A program made the translations under genes and the position numbers. The notes under the pieces were generated by a model that saw only the letters and a list, made by a program, of their open reading frames with translations, searched no databases and had not been told where the DNA came from. From Akkermansia sp. (lineage in GTDB: Bacteria; Verrucomicrobiota; Verrucomicrobiia; Verrucomicrobiales; Akkermansiaceae), in contig NZ_JAJBTT010000046.1 in the NCBI RefSeq assembly GCF_020860705.1, forward strand, positions 29,207 through 93,206: a stretch of 64,000 bases of DNA. Direction: 5' to 3'. This document shows, one piece after another, positions 55,220-63,949 of this stretch; the stretch's first letter is position 1, and every line of letters begins with the position of its first letter.

Positions 55220-56212
55220 ATGTTCCCGTGCCCCTTCATCCTGCCTGCGGCCCTTCTGCTGGATATTCTGGCAGGGGATCCCCCCAACAGGTTTCATCCC
55301 GTCTGCCTGATCGGGTGGTGCGCGCGCCGCATGGAAGCCCTGGCGCGGCGGCTGTGGGGGGGAACTTTTATGGCGGGAATGACGGCGGCGCTCGGAACCT
55401 GCGCTGCCATATGGTTCGCCTGCGCGGTGTTTTTCCTTCCCTTTTCCCTCTCTTCCTCTCCGTGGATTCCCTGGATTCCGGCTGTTCTGGTCATTTACAT
55501 CTGCATGGCTCCGCGCGGCCTGGCGGAACACGCGCTGCGGGTGGCAAAGCCCCTGCGTACAGGGAATGACGGCGACGCGCGACGCGCCGTTTCCATGATC
55601 GTGGGGCGTGACACGGAACGGCTGGACCGTCACGGCATTGCCCGCGCGGCTATTGAAAGCGTAGCGGAGAATTTGACGGATGGCGTCTTTTCCACCTTGT
55701 TCTGGGCCGCAGCAGGATGTTTGATAGGGGGCGCCTTCGGGGCGGCCTCCGCCGCCCTGGTCCACCGCGTTTTCAACATTCTGGATGCCATGTGGGGAAA
55801 GAAAAACGACCAGTACAGACACTTCGGCACATTCGCCGCCCGAACGGACGATGCGCTCAATTTTATCCCGGCGCGCCTCATCCTGCCGTGCATTTCCGTG
55901 GCTTCCCTATTCGTGAAGGGAGCGTCCGCGCGGATGGCCCTCACTGTGGGATGGACTTGCCGCCATTCGCATGCAAGCCCTAATTCCGCCTGGAGCGAAG
56001 CGGCTTTTGCGGGCGCTCTCGGCCTCCGGATCGGCGGTCCGGTCTCCTACCAGGGAATTCCCGCAGATTATCCCTGGATAGGCTTCGGACGCACGGAAGC
56101 CACCGTCCGGGATCTGGCCCTGGCCATACGTCTCATGTGGATGACAACCTTCACGGGCACACTGATTTTCTCCCTCATCCTTTTCTTCTTTTCCCATTTC
56201 CAACCATCATGA
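55220..56212 (+). CDS. cbiB: Adenosylcobinamide-phosphate synthase
   Basis: This 330-residue membrane protein links aminopropanol phosphate, the product of the upstream CobD domain, to adenosylcobyric acid. The N-terminal DILAGDPPNRFHPVCLIG is the family signature. Further landmarks are SMIVGRDTERLDRHGIARAA, ESVAENLTDGVFSTLFW and SPNSAWSEAAFAGALGLRIG. About five helices lie in the inner membrane. Its stop overlaps the cobT start (ATGA). Confidence 0.94.
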   Translation: MFPCPFILPAALLLDILAGDPPNRFHPVCLIGWCARRMEALARRLWGGTFMAGMTAALGTCAAIWFACAVFFLPFSLSSSPWIPWIPAVLVIYICMAPRGLAEHALRVAKPLRTGNDGDARRAVSMIVGRDTERLDRHGIARAAIESVAENLTDGVFSTLFWAAAGCLIGGAFGAASAALVHRVFNILDAMWGKKNDQYRHFGTFAARTDDALNFIPARLILPCISVASLFVKGASARMALTVGWTCRHSHASPNSAWSEAAFAGALGLRIGGPVSYQGIPADYPWIGFGRTEATVRDLALAIRLMWMTTFTGTLIFSLILFFFSHFQPS

Positions 56213-57249
56213 ATAAACTGCATATCCCCCCGCTGGACGAAGAGGCCGCCAAAGCCGCCCTGGAACATCAGAAAATCCTGGCGAAGCCCCCTCTTGCCCT
56301 GGGAAAACTGGAACCCGTGGCCATCCAGATTGCCGCCATGACCGGCAATCCCGCGCCGCGCCTGAAGGACAAGGCCGTCGTCCTCTTCGCCTCGGACCAC
56401 CACATTGCCGACCACGGACTCAGCCTGACGTCCACGGACGTCACCTACATCCAGACCCGCAACTTCCTGAAAGGCGGCGGGACCATCAACGCCTTCACGC
56501 GCAATGCGGGAGCCCGCCTCTCCGTAGTGGACGTAGGCGTGAATTACGACTTCGGAGACCTGCCGGGACTGGTGAACAGAAAAGTCATGCACGGGGCCAA
56601 CGATTTCAGCCAGGGCCCGGCCATGACGCGTGAACAGGCGCTGGAATGCCTGCAAGTGGGCATTGACATGGCCCGTGAGGAAAAAGCCAGGGGGCTGGAC
56701 ATCGTGGCCGCCGGAGAAATGGGCATCGGCAACACCACGCCGTCCTCCGCCATCGTAGCCGTGCTGACGGGCACGCCGGTGGAGACCGTGACGGGCCGCG
56801 GCTCCGGCGTAAAGGGGGAAGTCATCCGCAAAAAAATAGAACTGATCGAACAGGGGATTGCCCTGAACAAGCCGGACCCTTCCGACGCCATCGACGTGCT
56901 GGCGAAGGTGGGAGGACCGGAAATAGGAGCCATGGCCGGACTGATGCTGGGCGCGGCCTCCCTGCGCGTTCCCATTGTCATTGACGGCTTTATCGCCGGG
57001 GCGGCGGCGGCCATCGCCCAGGGCATCCGCCCGGAAGCGGCGCAATACTTCATCGGCTCCCACAACTCTGCGGAACCGGGGCACAAGCTCATCATGGACC
57101 ACATCGGCGTCACCATGTACATGGACCTCGGCCTGTGCCTGGGGGAAGGCACCGGGGCGGCCCTTTTCTTCCCGCTGCTGGACGCCGCCACGCGCGTGCT
57201 GTCTGAAATGAAAACCCTGCCGGAACTGGACATCACCGTCCCGCGCTAA
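56209..57249 (+). CDS. cobT: Nicotinate-nucleotide--dimethylbenzimidazole phosphoribosyltransferase
   Basis: This 346-residue enzyme makes the alpha-ribotide of the lower ligand base. VVLFASDHHIADHGLSLT, GEMGIGNTTPSSAI and IDGFIAGAAAAIA are typical. The catalytic Glu lies in CLGEGTGAALFFPLLDAA near the end. The start at 56209 overlaps the cbiB stop; the frame upstream of it is not used. Which base is attached depends on supply; no base-synthesis genes are seen here. Confidence 0.95.
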   Translation: MNKLHIPPLDEEAAKAALEHQKILAKPPLALGKLEPVAIQIAAMTGNPAPRLKDKAVVLFASDHHIADHGLSLTSTDVTYIQTRNFLKGGGTINAFTRNAGARLSVVDVGVNYDFGDLPGLVNRKVMHGANDFSQGPAMTREQALECLQVGIDMAREEKARGLDIVAAGEMGIGNTTPSSAIVAVLTGTPVETVTGRGSGVKGEVIRKKIELIEQGIALNKPDPSDAIDVLAKVGGPEIGAMAGLMLGAASLRVPIVIDGFIAGAAAAIAQGIRPEAAQYFIGSHNSAEPGHKLIMDHIGVTMYMDLGLCLGEGTGAALFFPLLDAATRVLSEMKTLPELDITVPR

Positions 57250-57267
57250 CTCCCCCATTCCCGCACC

Positions 57268-58008
57268 ATGGCCGTCATCACCACCATCCGCTCCGCCTTC
57301 GGCTTCCTGACCCGGCTGCCCGTAGGACCGTGGCCGCTGCAAAACGACCTGAACGGAATCTCCGCCTGGCTTCCGCTGGTCGGCATCGTCGTAGGGGGGC
57401 TGGCCGGCGGCCTCACGTGGGGGGCCTCCCTGCTCTTTCCCCCGCTGATCTGCGGCGTCATCGGCTGCGCGTGCTGGGTAGTTATCACGGGCGGACTGCA
57501 TCTGGACGGCGTGGCGGACTGCGGAGACGGGCTTCCCGTGGAAGTGCCGAAAGAACGCAGGTTGGAAATCATGAAAGACTCCCGCCTGGGCACCTTCGGC
57601 GGCACGGCCCTGTTCTTCAACCTGGCCTTCAAGGCCGCCGCCCTGGCGGCCCTAGCGGCCAGCGGTTCCTGGGAGCTGCTGCTCACGGCATGCGCCCTGG
57701 CCGCCCTGCTGGCCCGCAGCCAGATCTTCATCGCCATGCGTTTTCCGGGAGCGCGCCCCGGCGGCATGGGGGAAGCCTTTAAACAGGGAACGCGCCCCGT
57801 CCACGCCCTGGGCGCCGCCGCCATCACCCTGGCGGCCTGCACGCTGGCAGGCTGGCACGGGCTGTATGCTCTGCTCACTGCGCTGGCTGGATCCACCGCC
57901 CTGCTCCTGTATGCCCGCCGCCGCCTGGGCGGCGTCACCGGGGATGTATTCGGCTGCACCGTGGAATGTACGGAATGGCTCGTCCTGCTCACCTTCTGCA
58001 CTTTATGA
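57268..58008 (+). CDS. cobS: Adenosylcobinamide-GDP ribazoletransferase (cobalamin synthase)
   Basis: This 246-residue membrane protein joins adenosylcobinamide-GDP with the ribazole made via CobT. The motif ITGGLHLDGVADCGDGL carries the conserved acidic residues, and MKDSRLGTFGG is also typical, as is the start FGFLTRLPVGPW. Five to seven helices are expected. The stop overlaps the cbiR start by four bases. Confidence 0.94.
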   Translation: MAVITTIRSAFGFLTRLPVGPWPLQNDLNGISAWLPLVGIVVGGLAGGLTWGASLLFPPLICGVIGCACWVVITGGLHLDGVADCGDGLPVEVPKERRLEIMKDSRLGTFGGTALFFNLAFKAAALAALAASGSWELLLTACALAALLARSQIFIAMRFPGARPGGMGEAFKQGTRPVHALGAAAITLAACTLAGWHGLYALLTALAGSTALLLYARRRLGGVTGDVFGCTVECTEWLVLLTFCTL

Positions 58009-58820
58009 AAGCTCCGCAAAAATGCCGCGTTCCGGGCCTCAACATCGGCTGCACTTCCTTCATCATTCCGGACTACTACGTCCCCGCCATCAGGGAATGC
58101 GTCCATTACGCGGATGACATCGCCCTCCTTCTGCTGGAAGCGGGCGACCATGGGGAAGGCCTCATTACCCCCGCGGAAATCAGGGAGCTGGGGCACATCG
58201 CCGCCGACGCCGGAGTCAAGTGGAACGTGCATCTGCCCACGGACGGCGGATTCGCCACGGAGGAATCAGGCCGCCGCTTTACGGAAAACATCATCCGCGC
58301 CATTGACCTGACCCGGGAACTGAATCCCTACACGTGGGTCATGCACGTAGTCACGGACCACATTCCCAGTCCGGACATGCGCCCGCACCTCACGGAGCGT
58401 GAAACGGAACGCATCCTCCGCAGCCTGGATCAGATCACGCCCCATCTGCCAGCTCCGGAATGCCTGGCCATGGAAAACCTGGAACGCCACCCTACCGACT
58501 ATCTGGACCAGCTGGTCTCCGCTACGCCCCATTCCCGCTGCTTTGACATAGGCCACGTCTGGAAGGAAGGCCTGCGTCCGGAAGAACTGCTGCCGCTCTG
58601 GCTGCCGGACATACGCATGTGCCACCTGCACGGGCTGGAAAAACGGGACCACAAATCCCTGCACCACATGCCGGCTGATACGCTGGACGCCATCCTCCAC
58701 CCTATGTGGAACATCCGCTTCTCCCCTCCCATCACCCTGGAAGTCTTCAGCCTGGATGACTTCCTGAACTCCCACCAGGCCATGCTTGAATCCCATGAAC
58801 GCTACCTCTCTAAACACTGA
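58005..58820 (+). CDS. cbiR: Cobamide-remodelling hydrolase CbiR
   Basis: This 271-residue TIM-barrel protein is of the AP endonuclease 2/xylose isomerase-like superfamily. Visible metal-site stretches are ADDIALLLLEAGDHGEGL, WNVHLPTDGGF, MHVVTDH, AMENLERHPTDY, CFDIGHVWKEG, MCHLHGLEKRDH and ITLEVFSLDD. CbiR was described from A. muciniphila as an enzyme that removes the lower ligand by cleaving the nucleotide loop of cobamides, so that a preferred base can be put back. The setting among cobT, cobS and cobU supports this strongly. The start at 58005 overlaps the cobS stop. Without the context it would be called a generic sugar isomerase-like protein. Confidence 0.9.
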   Translation: MKAPQKCRVPGLNIGCTSFIIPDYYVPAIRECVHYADDIALLLLEAGDHGEGLITPAEIRELGHIAADAGVKWNVHLPTDGGFATEESGRRFTENIIRAIDLTRELNPYTWVMHVVTDHIPSPDMRPHLTERETERILRSLDQITPHLPAPECLAMENLERHPTDYLDQLVSATPHSRCFDIGHVWKEGLRPEELLPLWLPDIRMCHLHGLEKRDHKSLHHMPADTLDAILHPMWNIRFSPPITLEVFSLDDFLNSHQAMLESHERYLSKH

Positions 58821-59385
58821 CGCCCCTTCTCCCCGCATGACGCTCGTCCTGGGCGGCATCAGAAGCGGCAAAAGCCAATATGCTGAAAAAATAGCCGCCG
58901 GATTCGGGAAAAAAATCCTGTACGTTGCCACAGCTGAAGTCTGGCCCGGGGCCGGCTCCATGGAGTACCGCGTCCGGAAGCACCGGGAACGCCGCCCTAA
59001 CAACTGGCTCACGCTGGAATGCCCCCGCCGGGTAGCCGCCACCGTGCGGGAATCCGGCCTGCTGGACCAGGTGGACGGCGTGATTCTGGAATGCGTCACC
59101 CTGCTTGCCTCCAATACGCTGTACGCCCAGAAGGATCCCACGGACTACCTCCCCTTCCAGGAAGCCCTGATTGAAGAAATAGAGGCATTGAAGGAACTCA
59201 TCCCCCAGTCCCCCGTGCCCTGGGTTCTGGTTTCCTCTGAAACCGGCATGGGCATCAGCCAGGCGGACGCGGAAACGCGCCACTACTGCGACGGTCTGGG
59301 AATAGCCAACCAGCTTCTGGCCAAAAGCGCGGATGAAGTCTACTTCATGGTGGCAGGACTGCCCCTGGCCGTAAAAAAACGTTAG
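58795..59385 (+). CDS. cobU: Adenosylcobinamide kinase/guanylyltransferase
   Basis: This protein of about 196 residues phosphorylates adenosylcobinamide and then activates it with GTP. The P-loop is LVLGGIRSGKSQYAEKIA. The guanylylated His lies in RVRKHRERRPNNW. ILECVTLLASN and VSSETGMGISQADAETR follow, and the end NQLLAKSADEVYFMVAGLPL is typical. The start overlaps the end of cbiR by 26 bases; Met at 58837 (MTLVLGG) is an alternative that avoids the overlap. It is the last gene of the operon. No terminator is seen before the riboswitch downstream. Confidence 0.93.
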   Translation: MNATSLNTDAPSPRMTLVLGGIRSGKSQYAEKIAAGFGKKILYVATAEVWPGAGSMEYRVRKHRERRPNNWLTLECPRRVAATVRESGLLDQVDGVILECVTLLASNTLYAQKDPTDYLPFQEALIEEIEALKELIPQSPVPWVLVSSETGMGISQADAETRHYCDGLGIANQLLAKSADEVYFMVAGLPLAVKKR

Positions 59386-59450
59386 AGGTACAGCTTTCCT
59401 TCACGCAACCTGAGTCAAAAAAGAAAGAAAAATAATTTTTTGATATTCAA

Positions 59451-59456
59451 TATAAT
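59451..59456 (+). promoter_or_regulatory. Candidate -10 box before the second riboswitch
   Basis: A perfect TATAAT lies in an AT-rich stretch after cobU. The -35 region 17 bases upstream is only A/T-rich and weak. It predicts a transcript start near 59463, upstream of the aptamer. Confidence 0.4.
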
Positions 59457-59509
59457 GCGCACTTCTTCATAAAGAAATGCACCGAATATTGACCGTGTAG
59501 TACCCCTGT

Positions 59510-59700
59510 GGTATGTTGACCGGGCCTTCATGATTTACGGAAGGCACTTCCGGGAAGCTCGTGGCACGAGCAGGAAATAAATGGGGAATCCGGTGTGAAT
59601 CCGGAGCGGTACCGCCACTGTATGTTGTCCATTTCCAATGGGCAGCGAGCCAGATCGCCAGCCTCGAAGTATCTTATGAACCGCCGGCGAGTATTCCGGC
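59510..59700 (+). promoter_or_regulatory. Cobalamin riboswitch of the autotransporter gene
   Basis: The core TCCGGTGTGAATCCGGAGCG and the following GTACCGCCACTGTATG, then GCGAGCCAGATCGCC, match the AdoCbl aptamer and are almost the same as those before btuB. After the aptamer the hairpin GCCGG-CGAGTATT-CCGGC (59683-59700) ends 15 bases before the ATG at 59716. It has no T tract, so control at translation start is likely. Borders are estimates. Confidence 0.92.
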
Positions 59701-59715
59701 ATTCAGACCATATAC

Positions 59716-62700
59716 ATGCATTCATCCAACACGCTCCGCTTGAACGGAGCAGACTATGATGGTCCGGCCTCCTTGAAGTCCGGAATATTCCACACTCCTG
59801 CGGAAACCTCCCTGTACCACGCCAGGCACCGGATGCAGGCTGTGGCCATGACCCTGGCCTGCCTCGGCATGCTGGGAACGGTCCACGCCCAGGATACCAG
59901 CAAGGAAGACCTGACCGGCGTTTATGACGCCACCGTGGCCAGAACGGCCTCCGATGCAGACTTGGGAAAGGTCTCCGCCACCTTCAACATGACGGGCTCC
60001 AGCAATGTGCGCGGAATCTGGGGAAAATCAGGTACCCTCAGCATTGACACCATTGCCGGAAACGCCGAATTCAACGTCTCCTCCACGAAAAATAACGCTT
60101 TCGGCATTGACACCTCCTCCGGAGTCAATCTGGACATCGGCACCCTGGCAGGAACCTTCAACATTTCCGCAGCAAATACGAATGCCACAGGCATCCGGAG
60201 CTACGGGAAAATACTCTCCATCGGAACCATCACGGAAGACGCCCTCATCTCCATCACGGCCAACTTCTCCTCCAATGGCATTTATGCCTATCAGGGGCGC
60301 CTGGACATCGGTACGATGGCAGGGACAATCTCCGTGAATTTGGGAACGGGAAACTATGCACGGGGCCTGTATGCCTACGGAAACACCATGGATTACCAGG
60401 GCCCGCGCTACAAGGACGTCAACATCGGCGCCTTCTCCTCCACCGGCAGCATTTCCGCAACGACGACCGACGGCTACGGAGCCAGAGGCATCCAGTCCAA
60501 TTACGGGCAGGTGAACATTACCCGGCTGGACGGTCAAATCACCGCAACCTCCGGCTCCAATGATGAAAGCGAAGACTTTTCCGCCATCGGCATTGAAGCC
60601 AGGGAAAACATCACGCTGGGAGACCTGGGAGCAACGGGAAGCATTACCGCCGCCACCAACGGCATGGACGCCTACGGTCTCTTCGCCGGAGAGGAAGGAG
60701 GTTACCAAACCCATTCCAATATTACCATCGGCAATGTGGGCGGCGCCATCCGGGCGGAAGCCATGACCGGAACGGCCGCCGGAGCACGCTCCACCGGATC
60801 CCTGACCGTGGGAGACATCAGCGGGTCCATCACCGCCTCCTCCACGGGAACGGCGGAAGCCTACGGCCTGCTGGCGGAATTCTCCCTGACCACAGGCACC
60901 ATCAACGGAACCGTCAGCGCGGTTACAGCCGGCAACACGGCGGCTGCCCTGATGGGCGGAGCCGGCATCACGACCACCATCGGTTCCACCGGCGTCCTTG
61001 AAGCGACGGCAACGGGAGACAGCGCAACGGCATATGCCTTCTACAGCGGCTCCAATACGGGGTCCGGCCTTTCTACGGAAAACACCGCGGACAACATCAC
61101 CGTGCACGCCGGCGCCGCCATCAGCGGCGTCTGGGAACTGGGCGGCTCCGGAGCGGAAGGCTCCGTGGATACCATTACGCTGCTGTCCGGCACGGCCGCG
61201 GATCCTGGGCTGTTTGACTACACGGTGCGGACCACCGTCAACACCAACAAGGACGATACGGCCACCCACCATTCCTCCGTCACCCTCAACGTGGGCAGTG
61301 CGGACAACAAGGCGAACTGGACCATTTCCACGGAAAAAGCGGCCGGACTGTTCAATCGCGTCAACGTGGGCTACGGCTCCACCGTCACCCTGACCGGGAA
61401 TTCCCAGATCCTCCGTGACGGGGCTGCCCTCAACAACCAGGGCTCCATCTCCGGCAGCGGTACGCTTGCCATTGCGGAAAACATGACGCTGCTCAACGGA
61501 ACCCTGGTGCAGAATACAGAGGGAACGGCTCTGGAAGTGGGCTTTGACGGACTGAACGTAAATCTGGACCTGGCCCGGAACGCCACGGTAGGCGCCACGG
61601 TGCTCAATACCACGGATTCCGCCTGGGTCGTCACGCTGGACCAGATCAAGGACGGTATCAGGGCCATGTACGGCACGAAGGTGGCCGGCTTCCAGCTGGA
61701 AAACTACCGCATGAGCTACCGCCTGCAGGGCCAGGTATTCCTGGGTGAAGGCGCTCCCATCGTCGTCAATCCCGGGGAAAGTATCTACGTGGGTGAAGGC
61801 TCCAAGGTCATCATCGGGGAAAACCTGCCTGAGCACGGCATCGTGCTGGAAGGAGGGGAGGTGGATTTAAGCCAGTCAGACGCCGTCATTTCTTCCAGCG
61901 CCGTCAGCGGCACATCCGGGCAGCTCACGCTGGCCGGGAAGGATGACAAGGAACAGAGCCTGAACTGGGAACACTCCGGCACGGTGGGCTACAGCGCCTC
62001 TGCCGCCGACGGAGGCGCTTTTGCCAACCTGAATATCACGGCACAGGACGTGAAGGTTGTCGCCAAGGGTTCCTACGCGGCGGAAAACGTCGTCATCAGC
62101 AATAACGCCACCCTCGTTCTGAACGGCAGGGACGCCAGCCTGGGCGTGGAAGGCGGGAGCATCCGGCTGGGGGAAGCACTCGCCCATCCGGCCAATCCGG
62201 GACACCTGGCGCTGAACGGCGCCACCGTTCTTTCCAACATGGAAACGAACAGCGGTTCCACCGTCTCCGGATCCGGCACGTTCAAGGGAGAAGTCACCTA
62301 TTACGGCAGTGAAATCGTTATCGGCTCCGGTTCTTCCGCAGGCTACCACCACTATGAAGGCGGCCTGAACGCCTGGGGCGGAGTGCAGGAACTCACGTTC
62401 ATCGTAAACGGAACGACGGCGGCTGATGCCGCCCACACCGGAGCGGACACCTATTCCCAGATGAACGTTTCCTCCTCCTACCATGTGGACGGAGCGCACG
62501 TCAACGTGGTCATTGGAGACAACCTGCTCTTCAGCAAGGAACAGAGCTTCTCCCTGTCCCTGGTCAACCTGGATCCCGGCACCGCCATTGATCCGGACGG
62601 CTCCCTGTGGGACCTGACCGGCATTGATCCCACGCTGAAGGGCCGTACGGACCTGGTCACAGATACGGACTTCACTGTTTCCAGTGACGGGCTGCACCTG

Positions 62701-63678
62701 ATCTTCAACGGAAAGGTCAACATCAACGCCGTGAAGGCCCTGCGCGGGGAAGAAGCCTCCCGCATCGCCAACACGCTGTGGTCTTCCATTCGGGTGGTGG
62801 ACAGCTTCGCCCATACAACGGCCTCCCAGCTGGACTTCCGCGGTCCGGGCAAGTGCAACATCTGGTTCTCCGGCCTGGGGGACTTCATGAACGTCTCCTC
62901 CTCCACGGGTGCCTCCGGCTTTGACTACAAGGGCGGCGGGTATGCCGTGGGCCTGGATTACGCCTGGACGAAAAACTGGATCTCCGGAGCGGCCTTCGGC
63001 CAGACCTTCGGTTCCTTCCATTCCGCGGACAGGCGGTTCAAGGCGGACCAGGACGGCCTGATGCTGGCCCTCTACCAGCGCTACCACCGCGACCTGCGCC
63101 GCGGAAACAGCCTGGACATTGACGGCTACTTCACCTACGGCCGCATGGACAACGACGCGGACGGAACGCTGGGCGGCAGCCCCACGACCGCCTCATGGAA
63201 CGATGACGTGTACGGCTTCGGCCTGAAGGGAACCTGGAACATCCGCCTGAGCAATACGGATGTGCTGAAGCCCTTCGCGGGCATCGAATTCCTGTACGGC
63301 TCCCAGGGCTCCTTCGGAGAACGTTCCGGTTCCGGCACCGCCTGGTACCAGGACGGCTCCGTACAAAATTGGAGCATCCCCGCCGGCCTCACCTGGCAGA
63401 AGCAGATCGCCGTCGGCAAGGGCCAGTACCTGCTGCCGCAGGTGACCGTGGCTTACGCCGGAGACGTCTCCCGCCGCAACGCTTCCGTAAAAACGGACGC
63501 CTTTGGCACGCCCTTCCGGGCGGACGGAGTCCATCCCGGACGCCACGCCCTGATCGTCAATGCCGGCCTGAACTGGGTCATTTCCAGCGCCTGGAGCGCC
63601 GGAGCCTTCTACCATCTGGAACAGCGGGAACATATGACCAACCAGAGCGTCAACGCCACTGTGCGCTACTCGTTCTAA
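59716..63678 (+). CDS. Autotransporter with beta-solenoid repeats under a cobalamin riboswitch
   Basis: This 1320-residue protein has an extended signal peptide (hydrophobic core MTLACLGMLGTVHA, cut before QD about residue 59). The passenger has about twelve repeats of 25-30 residues between 80 and 445, with the pattern IGT-x-x-G-x-I-x-A ... A-x-G-I-x-A, for example LDIGTLAGTFNISAAN and LDIGTMAGTISVN. This predicts a right-handed beta-helix. A more irregular part follows, and residues about 1050-1320 form the autotransporter barrel (NIWFSGLGDFMNVSSS, GGGYAVGLDYAW, ending NATVRYSF with terminal Phe). It should export its own passenger to the cell surface. The passenger has no enzyme motif that I recognise. 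An inner Met (40 or 45) could also start the protein. Confidence 0.9.
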   Translation: MHSSNTLRLNGADYDGPASLKSGIFHTPAETSLYHARHRMQAVAMTLACLGMLGTVHAQDTSKEDLTGVYDATVARTASDADLGKVSATFNMTGSSNVRGIWGKSGTLSIDTIAGNAEFNVSSTKNNAFGIDTSSGVNLDIGTLAGTFNISAANTNATGIRSYGKILSIGTITEDALISITANFSSNGIYAYQGRLDIGTMAGTISVNLGTGNYARGLYAYGNTMDYQGPRYKDVNIGAFSSTGSISATTTDGYGARGIQSNYGQVNITRLDGQITATSGSNDESEDFSAIGIEARENITLGDLGATGSITAATNGMDAYGLFAGEEGGYQTHSNITIGNVGGAIRAEAMTGTAAGARSTGSLTVGDISGSITASSTGTAEAYGLLAEFSLTTGTINGTVSAVTAGNTAAALMGGAGITTTIGSTGVLEATATGDSATAYAFYSGSNTGSGLSTENTADNITVHAGAAISGVWELGGSGAEGSVDTITLLSGTAADPGLFDYTVRTTVNTNKDDTATHHSSVTLNVGSADNKANWTISTEKAAGLFNRVNVGYGSTVTLTGNSQILRDGAALNNQGSISGSGTLAIAENMTLLNGTLVQNTEGTALEVGFDGLNVNLDLARNATVGATVLNTTDSAWVVTLDQIKDGIRAMYGTKVAGFQLENYRMSYRLQGQVFLGEGAPIVVNPGESIYVGEGSKVIIGENLPEHGIVLEGGEVDLSQSDAVISSSAVSGTSGQLTLAGKDDKEQSLNWEHSGTVGYSASAADGGAFANLNITAQDVKVVAKGSYAAENVVISNNATLVLNGRDASLGVEGGSIRLGEALAHPANPGHLALNGATVLSNMETNSGSTVSGSGTFKGEVTYYGSEIVIGSGSSAGYHHYEGGLNAWGGVQELTFIVNGTTAADAAHTGADTYSQMNVSSSYHVDGAHVNVVIGDNLLFSKEQSFSLSLVNLDPGTAIDPDGSLWDLTGIDPTLKGRTDLVTDTDFTVSSDGLHLIFNGKVNINAVKALRGEEASRIANTLWSSIRVVDSFAHTTASQLDFRGPGKCNIWFSGLGDFMNVSSSTGASGFDYKGGGYAVGLDYAWTKNWISGAAFGQTFGSFHSADRRFKADQDGLMLALYQRYHRDLRRGNSLDIDGYFTYGRMDNDADGTLGGSPTTASWNDDVYGFGLKGTWNIRLSNTDVLKPFAGIEFLYGSQGSFGERSGSGTAWYQDGSVQNWSIPAGLTWQKQIAVGKGQYLLPQVTVAYAGDVSRRNASVKTDAFGTPFRADGVHPGRHALIVNAGLNWVISSAWSAGAFYHLEQREHMTNQSVNATVRYSF

Positions 63679-63703
63679 GAGTTCTTTCCATTGGGAAACA
63701 TCC

Positions 63704-63739
63704 CGGAGGGAATCCATGGCGGATTCCCTCCGTTTTTTT
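63704..63739 (+). terminator. Rho-independent terminator of the autotransporter gene
   Basis: The 12-base arms CGGAGGGAATCC and GGATTCCCTCCG pair perfectly around ATGGC and are followed by seven T. It starts 26 bases after the stop codon. Confidence 0.95.
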
Positions 63740-63814
63740 CGGTAGAACGTTCATATTTCACAGTAAAATCTTGACTCTCCGGCCCCTTTGCCGCTTAATT
63801 TCACCGCTTCACGT

Positions 63815-63897
63815 GCCGACGTGGCGGAATGGTAGACGCGCTCGACTCAAAATCGAGTTCCAAAAGAGTGTGGGTTCGAGTCCCACCGTCGGTACCA
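63815..63897 (+). tRNA. tRNA-Leu (anticodon CAA)
   Basis: A class II tRNA with acceptor arms GCCGACG and CGTCGGT, anticodon stem CTCGA/TCGAG with CTCAAAA loop (anticodon CAA), a variable arm, and T arm GGTTCGAGTCC. The CCA end is encoded at 63895-63897. Confidence 0.95.
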
Positions 63898-63907
63898 CCC
63901 TTTTCAT

Positions 63908-63949
63908 ACCGCAAGTTACTGTTTATTAGTACTTGCGGTTTCTTTTTTT
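63908..63949 (+). terminator. Rho-independent terminator of tRNA-Leu(CAA)
   Basis: The arms ACCGCAAGT and ACTTGCGGT pair around a 14-base loop and are followed by TTCTTTTTTT. The CCGCAAG/CTTGCGG core is the same as in the tmRNA terminator at 976-1017. Confidence 0.88.

Noticed and set aside
52823..55822. Minus-strand open frame of 999 codons
   Set aside because: It is antisense to the cobD-cbiP fusion and cbiB, rich in Gly, Arg and His with no motif; a GC shadow.
52640..59385. De novo corrin-ring synthesis in this window
   Set aside because: Only late steps and remodelling enzymes are present; no precorrin methyltransferases or chelatase are encoded here.
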